Below the pieces are notes generated by a model. The model was not told the DNA's origin, made no database searches, and saw only the letters and a list, made by a program, of their open reading frames with translations. From the NCBI RefSeq assembly GCF_030445035.2, contig NC_080696.1, forward strand, positions 24,503,661 through 24,567,660: a stretch of 64,000 nucleotides of DNA, in the 5' to 3' direction. Positions within the stretch are counted from its first letter, which is position 1. Each line of letters begins with the position of its first letter. The position numbers and the translations under genes were made by a program. The DNA comes from Dasypus novemcinctus. Its lineage: Eukaryota > Chordata > Mammalia > Cingulata > Dasypodidae. Shown piece by piece: positions 47,622 to 59,269 of the stretch.

Positions 47622-48087
47622 ATTTTTTTATATGATTCCAATGTTTTGTTTTTGTTTTTTGTTTGTTTTTAGATTATTTATTTCTCCCCCCTCCCCAACC
47701 CCCCCACTGTCTGCTCTCTGTGTCCATTCTCTGTGCGTTCTTCTGTATCCGCTTGCATTATCCTGCAGGACCGGGAAACTGTGTCTCTTTTTTGTTGCGT
47801 CATCTTGCTGTGTCAGCTCTCTGTGTGTTCGGTGCCACTCCTGGGCAGGCTATGCTTTTTTCATGCAGGGTGGCTCTCCTTGTGGGGTGCATTCCTTGTG
47901 TGGGGGACACCCCTGTGCAGGGGCGCCCCTGCGTGGCACGGGTTCTCTTTGCGTGGCATGGCTCTCTTTGCGCGGCAGCATTGTGTGTGGGCCAGCCCAC
48001 CACACAGGTCAGGAGGCCCTGGGTTTGAACCCTGGACCTCCTCTATGGTAGGCGGATGCTCTATCACTTGAGCTATGTCCACTTCCC
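47622..48087 (-). mobile_element. DAS-SINE abutting the GINS1 exon 2 acceptor
   Basis: A full DAS-SINE on the minus strand: head at the right (AAGTGGACATAGCTCAAGTG on the minus strand), A-rich tail at the left. Perfect 14 bp target duplication TGTCAATATCCATT at 47608-47621 and 48088-48101. The right copy lies inside the GINS1 exon 2 acceptor region. Confidence 0.92.
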
Positions 48088-48113
48088 TGTCAATATCCAT
48101 TTATATATTCTAG

Positions 48114-48178
48114 GAGGATGGACTCAGACAAGTTTTGGAGGAGATGAAAGCTTTATATGAACAAAACCAGTCTGATGT
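48114..48178 (+). CDS. GINS1: GINS1 coding exon 2
   Basis: This 65 bp exon encodes 21 codons plus two bases, from EDGLRQVLEE to EQNQSD followed by GT of a valine codon, and continues the A-domain helix. The acceptor is ATTCTAG|GAG and the donor is GATGT|GTAAGT, so it enters in phase 0 and leaves in phase 2. A DAS-SINE and its target duplication end only 12 bp upstream of the exon (SINE body 26 bp upstream), so the polypyrimidine and branch-point region has been rebuilt by the insertion; see findings. Confidence 0.96.
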
Positions 48179-48304
48179 GTAAGTTTTGAGATGATTACTA
48201 TTTTAAAACAGTTTAAGAAATGTACAGATTTTCCATTTTGAGTTGTGTGGTGGTGGTTTGTTTTTTTAATCTCTGAACATGATCATACTCTAGCTATGGA
48301 ATTT

Positions 48305-48410
48305 AGCAGAGGACTTGAAGGTTTGTGTTACTCACTGCTATCTCTGTGGACTCAGAGTAGTGTTCAACACTTGGTGGGTGCTTAGTAAGTGTTTGTTGTT
48401 TGACTGATAT
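48305..48410 (+). mobile_element. L2 3'-end fragment
   Basis: GTGTTCAACACTTGGTGGGT and GCTTAGTAAGTGTTTGTTG, a decayed LINE-2 terminus. Confidence 0.6.
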
Positions 48411-49029
48411 GTCTTGAAAGGAATTAGGGTAGACCTGAAAGAAATGAGACACAAGCAAATAAAAACCTAACAAAAAGAAATGCTTAATTCCCACTGTTTG
48501 TTTTCATTAATTGATGCTTTAGTGCATTTGTTGAAGGAAGAAACAACAGTTTGTGAATTTGGCAGCAGCAGCAGTGATTTCTGATAGTTTGTGAAAGACT
48601 GCAGCTCAATAAGTCAAGCAAAGGCTCTGAATTTATAAACTATTTAGAGATGAGCATGGCATTTGGCCAATGGAGAACTTTGGGCTATAAGACAAGCTTA
48701 CTAGGTTTCTATGACTTGGTAAAAAATAAGATACAAAAGAACACTGAGTAGTGGGTCAAAGTTGAAGCTTTCAAGATCTCAACCCAGAGTGAAGTCTATC
48801 TCTGTGGCACATGCTCTTTGGCCTTGTTAAGTACAGTGTTTCCATCAGTTACTTGGATAAGGAAATCAGTGACATGCTGATAACATTTGTGCAGCATGTA
48901 AACTGGTAGATTTTCCAATGGTGTTTGAAGATAGATACAGAAAAATGTCCACACATGGAATGAGGAGTTTAACAAGTCTTCAGTAAACTCAGGGTAAATG
49001 TATAATCCTGAATTCAGGACCCTTGGTGT

Positions 49030-49210
49030 TCATTCAGTCATTTGACAAATGTTTATTGAACTGTGTGCCAATAAGTGGCTCTGGTATTACAGTTGTGAAT
49101 GGTCTAGTCAAGATTCCTGCCCTCATCACTATAGTGGCAAAGACAAATAGTAAATTACAGATACACTGAAAAACCTAGATATAACTAGGATGAATGCTGT
49201 AAGGAAAACA
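49030..49210 (-). mobile_element. L2 3' end
   Basis: TCATTTGACAAATGTTTATT, later GATTCCTGCCCTCATCACTA, reverse LINE-2 3' sequence. Confidence 0.75.
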
Positions 49211-49566
49211 GCGAAATGCTCCCAGAGAATAAGGAATTGAAAGTTATTATTGAGATTGAGGAGTCAGGTTAGTTCTCTCCAAGAAAGAAACATTTTGGCT
49301 GGGACCACAGGAAAAGCAAGCGCTTGCAAGGCAGAGGGAAAGGTGTAAGCCAATCCTTGAGTCATCAAAGAGGTGAGGCTGCTCGGAAGACTGAGGTCAG
49401 AACAGCTGGCATGCAAGCATGCAAAGAGTGACCCTGGAAGAGAGATTTTAAGTGTGCAGTGGGTGGTGGCATCATTGGTACCTAATGGAGTCACCATGGT
49501 CCTTTACTGATTCAGCAGGTATTTGTTAATCCCCAAGTATGCACACTTCACGTTTCTTCCCACCAG

Positions 49567-49648
49567 GCGCAGGGGGGTTTTGACAAAAATTTTGAACCAT
49601 GATTTTCGAGTTGTCTTTTATCCCAGCATGATAAAGGAATTCCAAAAA
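49567..49648 (+). other. Exon-like segment in GINS1 intron 2 (candidate poison exon)
   Basis: An 82 bp segment preceded by a pyrimidine-rich acceptor (TTTCTTCCCACCAG) and followed by a donor-like GTGAGT. Entered from exon 2 (phase 2) it is open for 27 further codons, reading RRGVLTKILNHDFRVVFYPS and so on, and ends in phase 0. Splicing from it into exon 3 would read Glu and then TGA, so inclusion would terminate GINS1. I do not recognise the peptide or a repeat. There is no transcript evidence; a chance open segment remains possible. Confidence 0.3.
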
Positions 49649-49891
49649 GTGAGTAAATACAATGTATATCTTTTGGAAATTAATAGAGGGTAATCTGTGC
49701 AAAAATGCACAATACCAAATGATTAAATGAAATGCCTCTTAGGCAAGGCATTTAACTTTTGGCTTTTGGGTTTTATTGTCTTTTTATTAATAAAGAGCTC
49801 TGATGTGTATATAGGCACAGTTTGGTTAGGTTAACTGTTAATTACAAACAGATCAAAATGACTATGTATGGCACTTATTTGTTGGCTTTGA

Positions 49892-51010
<1,119 letters not shown>

Positions 51011-51101
51011 GTATGACCGGTTGCTTCGAATTAGAGCACTCAGGTGGGAATATGGCAGCATCTTGCCAAATGCTTTACAATTCCACATGTCTGCTGAAGA
51101 A
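51011..51101 (+). CDS. GINS1: GINS1 coding exon 4
   Basis: This 91 bp exon completes the split leucine codon and encodes 30 residues, from [10 protein letters not shown] through FHMSAEE. It is the core of the GINS A-domain, with the highly conserved [14 protein letters not shown] segment. The acceptor is GTCCTAG|GTATG and the donor is GAAGAA|GTAAGT; it leaves in phase 0. Intron 4, which follows, is the longest GINS1 intron in the window (about 7.7 kb). Confidence 0.97.
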
Positions 51102-51464
51102 GTAAGTTAGTACTGTTGTTCAAGCTTATGAATTTGGAAAATCACTCATAGTTCTGCCATTGTTCTGTAATAGCATTTTTGGCATTTCTCTTTTTTGTTT
51201 ATAACGTCTGTTTTTCAGCAATTTGGGAGGAGTATTTATTTATATTATGCGACTAGGAATGGCTGGGAGTATTCCAAGTGCTATATGGAAAACCATTATT
51301 ACTTAACAAAAAAGGATCCCGTTTTATTACTTAGAATCATAGGCTTAAAAAACCGGTGTTATTATTTAGGGATTTCCCACAAAATGTTATATAGTTTCTT
51401 CATCCCACATGAATGTGTGTAATGAAACTGTTGATTTGTCTAATCACCGAGGCAGAGGACTCAG

Positions 51465-51690
51465 CCAGTATTTAAGGATACAGGTCTGGAGTCATTTGAG
51501 TTCAAATCCTGGCTATGTTACTAACTGTCTACTCATGAGCAAGTAACTTCACCTCTCTATATACCTTAATTCCCTCATTTACAAAGTGGGGATAGTAGTA
51601 CTTACCTATTATGTGATTATGACAAAATTAATTCGGGTGATCCATATGGAACACAGCAAAAGAGGGCATTCAATAAATGCTAATTGTATA
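51465..51690 (+). mobile_element. MIR
   Basis: GTTCAAATCCTGGCTATGTT, AGTAACTTCACCTCTCTATA and a tail GGCATTCAATAAATGC. Confidence 0.88.
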
Positions 51691-52409
51691 CACCATTAAG
51701 TGTGGATGAGGACATAGGATCAAAAGCATTTAAATAAAAAAATAAGATACTGTATTTAGTAATCCATGAACATATTATTTCCTCTTAATTTTAAAAGTTA
51801 AGTTGATTGACTTTTATATTTTTTCCTTTAATAAAAAAGTTATCAATGTAATTTATTAGTTTTGCTTTGGGTATATCATTAGCTGCTGTTCATAGAAAAT
51901 AAATTTTCAACCCCTATTATAAAAAAATAATAAATGCCAGTGGTTATTGTGTTAATATAGTATAATATATAACTTAAGAGAGCAAATGTTCATTCAAATT
52001 GTTTGCCATTAGCTTCTGCACATTTTTTAAAATGGCAGTCTGTTTGCTAGCAAACTAACTCTCATTGCTTTGTTTTCATTCTATCCATTTTCTGGATAAA
52101 CAAATGACTAATATCTACTTCAGACTTAAGAGGTAAATATGGAATGGTTACATGTTAGTAGTTTACTCTCAGTTTCTTGCTTCTATGGTCTTTGTGTCCA
52201 GTATCCACTTATATAAATTAAAATTTGGGGTAATTTTTTCTTGTTTATTATAGTGAAATAAAACACTATGCTGCTGCTTTAATAACAGCTATGGTGATTT
52301 TTCTCATAGACTATTTTATAATTGTGTATTTTTAATAAGTTTATAAATGTCTGCAAATTATATTTATTCAATACACATCTGTTGGATTTCTTTCTCTCTC
52401 TCTCTTTTT

Positions 52410-52615
52410 TTTTTAAGGTGCTACTAGGGATTGAATCCAGGGTCTCGTACATGGGAAGCAGGTGCTCAACCACTAAGCTGTATCCACTTCCCAATGAGAG
52501 TTGGGTTTTTCTTTTTCATTTGTTTGTTTTGTTTTTAGTAGGTACCAGGATTGTGCCTGGTACCTTGTACATGGGAAGCAGGTGCTCAACCACTTGAGCT
52601 ACATCCACTCAATCT
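52410..52615 (-). mobile_element. Two short tRNA-type SINEs in tandem
   Basis: Two ~90 bp copies, 52410-52492 and 52513-52608, both on the minus strand. They share TACATGGGAAGCAGGTGCTC and a B-box-like element. They are not identical, so more likely two insertions than a recent duplication. Confidence 0.8.
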
Positions 52616-52890
52616 TTGTTAGATTTCATTTGGGGCATTGTTTCTCTAAGGATAGGACTCTTCTGTGATTACTGAGTTAGGCAAGTCAGTTCCTAGTTCA
52701 ATAAAATATAGCCATAACAACAGCATATAAGGGAATATTAATGGATATAAAGATTCAGTCAGTTATTTGAAAATAGGGAAACCTGAGATAGTTCCTTTGA
52801 AGAGTTTATGAGTTACCATGACAAATGACTTCCTTGTACCCTAGTGTCCTCAAGTATAAAAAAACATGCTTGATTACTTACTTTTCCTAG

Positions 52891-53004
52891 AATGGTCTTT
52901 TGGAAAAACTCAAAGATGAAAACAAGAAAGCATTACAGATGCACTCTATACTAGACCACAGATATCATCACTTGAGCAGTGGCAACTGTACCACAGCAGC
53001 CTAG
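52891..53004 (+). other. Exon-like open segment in GINS1 intron 4
   Basis: After an acceptor-like TTACTTTTCCTAG the sequence is open in the phase left by exon 4 for 37 codons (starting NGLLEKLKDE, ending CTTAA) and then has a TAG stop. The reading is hydrophilic and Lys/Glu-rich in its first half. No AATAAA is seen just downstream, which weakens the idea of an alternative terminal exon. It may be a fragment of an old retrocopy or chance. Confidence 0.2.
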
Positions 53005-53374
53005 ACCAAGAACAAAGACTATTTCAAGGTGTCTGGAAGACTATCAGGTCTGAGGGTCACAATGTGTGTTCTGAGCTACCCAAGGTTAGCTAACCTCGGT
53101 TCAGGTCTCCATTTTGTTATTTACCTCTGAGCTCTTTGGTAAATTATTTAATCTCAAAACTTCAGTCCTTCATTTTGTAAGAAGGATATAACAGTAGTAC
53201 TTAATCTTGGAGTGATTACAAGGAACAAAAAAGATAATGCATTATAAAGTATTCGCAAATTCCTGGTATATAGTATTAAATATTAGTCGTGATGCCGATG
53301 TCTGTATTGCTGATTTAAGGCAACCATAAAGTAAAAAGCAGAACTAAAGTGAGGGGCAGTGGAATTGTACTTTA

Positions 53375-53765
53375 ATTTTTTTTTTTTTAAAGATTTATTT
53401 ATTCATTTATCCCCTCAGCTCCCCGTCTGCTGCTTGAGCTTGCTGTCTGCTTTCTGTGTCCATTCGCTGCATGTTTTTCCGTGTCTACTTGTCTTCTCTT
53501 CTCTTCTCCTCCTTAGGAGGCAACAGGAACCGATCCCGGGACCATCCAATGTGGGAGAGAGGCACTCAATCGCTTGAGCCACCTTAGCTCCCTGGTTTGT
53601 TTTGTCCCTAACTGGCTGTCCTCTGTGTTTTTTTTTTGTTGCATCATTTTCTTGCACCAGCACTCTACACAGGCCAGTTCGCGTTCATCAGGAGGTCCCA
53701 GGAACTGAACTGGACCCTCCAGTTCGTAGACAGGAGCCCAATCACCTGAGGCACATCCACTTCCC
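53375..53765 (-). mobile_element. Dimeric DAS-SINE
   Basis: Heads on the minus strand at about 53765 and 53590 (GGGAGCTAAGGTGGCTCAAG), tail TTTAAAGATTTATTTATTCA at the left. Confidence 0.83.
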
Positions 53766-53879
53766 ATTTATATGTTTAGATAAACCACCAGTGGAAGAAC
53801 ATAAAGGTGGACATAGGGATGATACATAAAAATCTTAACTGATTTCAAAATAGTAAAATATTTTTCCTTTAGCTCTGTT

Positions 53880-54008
53880 TTTTTAAGATTTATTAATTTA
53901 TTTCTCCCACCATTGTTTGTGCTCACTGTCTGTTTTCTCTGTCTGTTGTGTGCTCTCCTCACATGTAGGAGGGAGGTGCCCAATCGCTTGAGCCACCTCT
54001 GCTCCCTA
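53880..54008 (-). mobile_element. Monomeric DAS-SINE fragment
   Basis: Only the second-head type monomer, AGGGAGCAGAGGTGGCTCAA, with an A-tail at the left. Possible target duplication AGCTCTGTTTTT / AACTCTAGTTTTT. Confidence 0.78.
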
Positions 54009-54384
54009 ACTCTAGTTTTTGATTGTGTTACTTTTTGTTTAAATATAGAATCTTCAAGCACTTAACAGGAGAAATAATGAAAAAAGGTTTTTTCTTTCCT
54101 TTTAATGTTTTTCCCTAAGTAAATATTTTGTAACTATCAATTTGTTCTTTTGTTGAAAAAATATTTATATTCTACATTGCCCTTTTGTCCATAACTGAAA
54201 TTGAATGGGGGTAATATCCTCCAATGCCAAAATAACCTTTCATTTTTTCTTTCACTTTGTGTTCCCTTTTGGGTTTGTTAATTCCCACTGTTACCAGTGA
54301 AAAGTTAAAAGGCAGAAAAGATCAAGATGGGAATATCCATGTTTTGACTTGTTTCAAACAACTCTCTCAGAGAAGATTTTCATC

Positions 54385-55330
54385 ATACTTCTCAATACAA
54401 AATGTTTTTTTAACATATATACAACATAATTTTCCTATTTTAACCACTTTCAGGTGTATAATTCGGTGGTATTGATTACATTATATAGCACATTAGTATT
54501 GTGCTATAATCACCAAAACTTTTCCATTACCCCAAATAGAAACTTTGTACCCATTATGCAGTAACTCCTTACTCTCCTACCCTGCTGCCCTGGTAAGTTA
54601 TTTTCATATATAAAAGGTTAATTTTTATGTTTTGTATTACAAAATGTAACATAGTTTTACCACCTAAGCATACATCCCTTTTTAACCCCTTTAAAATCCC
54701 TTTAGCCATTTATATTATTAAATCTATTATCCATCTATCTATAATCATAGAGATACAATGTACACATACAAATAGGTATTGATATATGTACATACAGAAA
54801 GCTACAAGAAATAAAGACAAGCAGTTTAATGATATGTCACTAGGGAGACCCAGGTACCTATCACCCTGATCAAAGGCAGGACACAGCCAGGCCCACAGAT
54901 TGCTCCCTCTCTCCCAGTGGTCACCACTCTTCTGATTTTTGTGGAGACAAATCATTTCCTAGCTTTTAAACGTTTTCTTATTTTTCCACTTAAGCATGCA
55001 TCTCTAAATACTGTAATTTAGGGTTGTTCTTTCTTTTGAGATTCTACCATGCTTATATGGGAGCTGTAGTTCATTTTCTTTTCATTAGTATGTCGTTTTC
55101 CATTCTAGGAAGAGACTGCAGTTTAGTGTTGATCTTAATTCCAATTTTTGATTATGAGAAACAATGCTTTACAAACATATGGTGCAATAAGTATACATTT
55201 CTGGTATATACCTGGGAGGGGAATTCCTGGTCAATGGATTTCCCAGTTGATGCCTGTTGTCTCAATGTAATTATTAATATTATCTCTTCATTCTCAAAAC
55301 TGTCCTGGACTCTATAATATAAAGTTACAT
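54385..55330 (-). mobile_element. L1M-type fragments
   Basis: 54385-54600 resembles the 22020 and 58018 blocks (TTAACCACTTTCAGGTGTAT; ATTACCCCAAATAGAAACTT). 54650-55330 continues as inverted L1M-like sequence (CCATTCTAGGAAGAGAC, GAGAAACAATGCTTTACAAA). Confidence 0.6.
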
Positions 55331-55559
55331 GGTTAATATAAATTTTATAATCACTCTAATCCAGGATATCTGAAGCTCAACATTTTTTAACATTTTGTTG
55401 TAGGGCTAGCCTGTGTATGCATTGTAGATTTTTTCGCAGCAGCCCTAGCACTTACGCACTGGATGCCAGTAACACCACCACCTGAGTTGTGACAATAAAA
55501 AGTGTCTCCATATATTGCTGTATGTCTGCTTGAGAGACAAAATGGGCTCTGGTTCTACA

Positions 55560-56850
55560 CTCAACAACAAAAAACAAACAGCCCAATTTAAAAATGGACA
55601 AAGGGGGAAGCGGACTTGGCCCAGTGGATAGGGCATCCGTCTACCACATGGGAGGTCCGTGGTTCAAACCCTGGGCCTCCTTGACCCGTGTGCAGCTGGC
55701 CCACGCACAGTGTTGATGTGTGCAAGGAGTGCCATGCCACGCAGGGGTGTCCCTGTGTAGGGGAGCCCCACGCGCCAGGAATGCGCCCCATAAGGAGAGC
55801 CGCCCGGCACGAAAGAAAGTGCAGCCTGCCCAAGAATGGCGCCACCCACACGGAGAGCTGACACAACAAGATGTCGCAACAAAAAGAAAGACAGATTCCC
55901 ATGCCGCTGACAACAGAAGCGGACAAAAGAACATGCAGCAAATGGACACAGAGAATAGACAACTGGGGCAGGGGGAGTGGGGGAAGGGGAGAGAAACAAA
56001 CAAATAAAAATAAAATGGACAAAGGATGTGAATAGACATTTCTCCAAAGAAGATAATATACTGCCAAAAGCACATGAAAAGATGCTGAACATCATTGGTC
56101 ATCAGGGAAATGCAACTCAAAACCACAATGAGATACCACTTCATACCCACAATGGTCATTATTGAAAAAACAAAAGATAAGTGTTGGCTAGGATGCTGAG
56201 AAACTGGGGCACTTGCATTTCTGGTGGAATTGTAATGTGGTGCCACCACTGTGGAAATCAGTTTGGCATTTCCTTAGAAAGTGGAACATAGAGGTATATG
56301 ATCTGGCAATCCTACTTCTTGGTATATACTCAAAAGAGTTGAAAGCAGGGACTTAAATTGTACACCAATGTTCATAGCAGCAGCATTTACAGTAGCCAAC
56401 AGAAGCAACCCAAATGACCATCAACTGATGGATGAATGGATAAACAAAATGTGGCTTATACACACAATGAAATATTATTTGACCATGTAAAGAAATGAAG
56501 TTCTGATACATGCTACAAAATGGATGAACCTTAAAGACATGTTGAGTGAAATAAGCCAGGCACAAATATACAGACACCATGTGATCTCACTTATATGAAA
56601 TAACCTGGAATGTACAAAGTAGTAGATTACAGGTTATCAGGGACTGGTGAGTAAAAGGAGGGTAAGGTTATTGCTAAGTGGGTATAGAGTTTCTGTTTAA
56701 GTTGATGAAAAATTGCAGTAATAGATGTTAGTGATGGTAGTAGATTATTGTGAATGTAATTAATACCACTGAATTTTACACTTTAAAGTGCTTAAAATGG
56801 GAAATTTTGATTTGTATATATGTTACACAGAAGTAAAACAAATAAAAGCA
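55560..56850 (+). mobile_element. L1M ORF2 C-terminus and 3'UTR, split by a DAS-SINE
   Basis: After the SINE the sequence follows the L1M 3' region closely: GGACAAAGGATGTGAATAGA, CATCAGGGAAATGCAACTCA, GTTGAGTGAAATAAGCCAGG, and a 3'UTR ending near TATATGTTACACAGAAGTAA. Confidence 0.88.
55605..56011 (+). mobile_element. DAS-SINE, full length
   Basis: GGAAGCGGACTTGGCCCAGT head and GCGC-type body. Perfect 14 bp target duplication AAAATGGACAAAGG at 55591-55604 and 56012-56025, inside L1M ORF2. Confidence 0.93.
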
Positions 56851-56899
56851 ATTGACCATAAAAGGTTTTCTTTTTTTTTTAATGGGCTTTGGTTGAGAA

Positions 56900-58450
56900 T
56901 CACTGGTTTAGTCTATAGGGTCTGTGTATCTTCACTCGTACTGCCAAATGGTTTCCCACAGTAACTGTACCCTTTACATCCCCATCAGCAGTGAATCGTG
57001 GGCTTCTTTTGTTCCACATTTGTTGTTCCACATATATTGTCAGTCTTCGATTTTACGCATTATCTTGGACATGCAGTGGTAATTTCATTTTGATTTAATC
57101 AGCATTTCACTGGTTAATGAGGCTGAGCATCTCTTTGTATGTTTATTGGCCATTCAAATATCTTTTGTGAAGTGGGTGTTCTAGTGACTTACGCATTTTT
57201 TTTACTTGGGATGTCTCTTTTCTTACATATTTGTATTATTTCTTTATATACTGTGGTTATTTTTCCTTTGTCAGTTATGCATATCGCAAGTATTTTCTGC
57301 CACTTTTTGGCTTGCTTTTTCATTTTCTTAATGGCATCTTTTGATAAGCAAGTTCTGGAGTATTATTAATGTGGTCTAACTTACCAGGTTTTTCTTCTAT
57401 GATTAGTTTTTTTGTGTGCCCAATTTAAGAACTGCCCCAAGGTTATGAAGTTATTTTCCTATGTAATCTTTTAGGTACTACATTGTCCTACGTTTTACAA
57501 TGATAGTCCTGGGAGTGATTTTTGTGTATAATGTAGGAGTTAAGTTTCATGTTGATTATGGATGTTGAGATGACCCATCACCATTTAATGAAAAGATCCT
57601 CCTTTCCCCACTGCTCTTTATGCCCTTCTTCATAAATTTACTATCCAAATATCTGTGGATTTTTTTGGGGGGGAGAAATGGAGATATTTTCCAAGGTCCT
57701 CTGTTCTTTTTGTCCATGTGTCTGTCCTTGCACCAGTTAAACACCATTTTAATTCTAACTTGATAATCTTGAGAACTTCTTTACATGTTCTTCTTTTGAA
57801 GAGCATCTCAACTATTTTTGGCCCTTTACATTTAAATTTTAGACTTAATTTATCAAGTTCCATTTAGAAAAATACTGTGATTTTGATTGAGATTTGGTTT
57901 GACTCTCTAGATCAATTTGATGAGCATTAACATCATTACAATATTGGCCTCCAGTCCATGAACATGGTGTATCCCTGCATGTATTTTGGTCTTTTCATTT
58001 CTCTGAACAATGTTTTTTTAAAATTTTTTTATAACAGCTTTGTTGAGGTATAATTCATATACCATGAAGTTCACTCTTTTAAAGGGTACAATTGGTTAAT
58101 TTTAACACACAGTCACAGAGTTGTGCATCCACTACCACCATCTAATTCCAGAACATTTTCATCACCCGAATAGAATCCCTGTACCAATTAACAATTGCTC
58201 TCCATTCTCACCCACTCCACTTAGCCCCTGAAAATGACTATTTTGTTTCTATAGGTTTGTCTTTTATGGATTTTTCATATAAATGGAATCATATATATAG
58301 TTTTTTGTGTCTTTCACTTTGTCTAATGTGTTCAAGGTCCATATGGTAGCATATATCAGAACATCCTCTTTATATTATTCCATTGTATGAATATACCACA
58401 TTTCATTTATCATTCATTAGTTGATGGGCATTTGGGTTTTCTCAATAATG
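56900..58450 (-). mobile_element. L1M fragments
   Basis: Inverted L1M sequence: 57540-57890 corresponds to the ORF2 C-terminal region (GTGTCTGTCCTTGCACCAGT), and 58018-58440 is the GTTGAGGTATAATTCATATA block through TATATAAATGGAATC-type sequence. Confidence 0.7.
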
Positions 58451-58589
58451 ATTTATATTTTATAGAAATAGAGTCAGTGTAGAATTTCAAGAGAAGAACT
58501 CTAAAGCAGTGTGTTTGCCATGGCTCTGTTTCAGGTTGACTGCTCTGTAGGCCTGTGATATAAGTGTACTGGGATATAAGCTGTGAGAT

Positions 58590-58690
58590 CAGGGATCTTT
58601 GTCTATTTTGTTGAGTGATTTATCTTAACTGCTCAGAACAGTGCCTGGCCCATAGAAGGCAATCAGTAATATTTGTTTTATAAAGGAATG
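58590..58690 (+). mobile_element. L2 3'-end fragment
   Basis: GCTCAGAACAGTGCCTGGCC and CATAGAAGGCAATCAGTAAT, a LINE-2 terminus. Confidence 0.8.
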
Positions 58691-58795
58691 AATAGTAATC
58701 TATGTGGGCATATGTTCTATTTTTGAAAGTATAATTATACAATTTCTACAGGTTTGTTTTCTTTATAACTTTGTCAAATGGTATTATGTTTGCAG

Positions 58796-58912
58796 ACGGA
58801 GTGGTTTAGCCATTATAAAAAGTCTCTTGCTACTTATATGAGGTCACTGGGAGGAGATGAAGGTTTGGACATTACACAGGATATGAAACCTCCAAAAAGC
58901 TTATATATTGAA
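58796..58912 (+). CDS. GINS1: GINS1 coding exon 5
   Basis: This 117 bp exon encodes 39 residues in phase 0, from [10 protein letters not shown] through KPPKSLYIE. It contains the [18 protein letters not shown] linker between the A-domain and the C-terminal B-domain. The acceptor is TTTGCAG|ACGG and the donor is GAA|GTAAGT. The first residue is Thr where I recall Met in human, and the adjacent residues also differ; these are ordinary substitutions and the frame is intact. Confidence 0.97.
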
Positions 58913-59269
58913 GTAAGTATGTGTTTTTAAAATGGGCTTTTCTTGCATGTGTAGATTATGCTACCTTTTATTTAAGAAGAGTGAAAGCATGTGAATATAT
59001 ATTAGCTTATCTTAAAAAAAAAAAGGAAGCGTAAACCAGAAACAAAAAGTTACCTATAGGCGGATGGTGGGAGCAGGGTGGAACAGCTAACATTTTCTTA
59101 GTGTACCTTTTTTATTAGTAGTTTTGACTTTGGAATCATGTAAATATTTTACATAGCTTTAAAATGAAATTAAATCAAAGTGGAAAACCAAACCCTCAAT
59201 TTTGAAAGCAAACTGAAACAAATGAACCTATTTTTCAAGTTAGGGGATTAATCAAACAGTGATTATTTT

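Larger units (their letters stand above)
51102..58795 (+). other. GINS1: GINS1 intron 4
   Basis: 7.7 kb intron filled largely with repeats: a MIR (51465-51690), two short tRNA-type SINEs (52410-52615), dimeric and monomeric DAS-SINEs (53375-54010), L1M fragments on both strands (54385-58450) with a full DAS-SINE inside one of them, and an L2 tail (58590-58690). 51700-52400 and 52620-53370 show nothing recognisable except the exon-like segment at 52891-53004. Confidence 0.9.
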
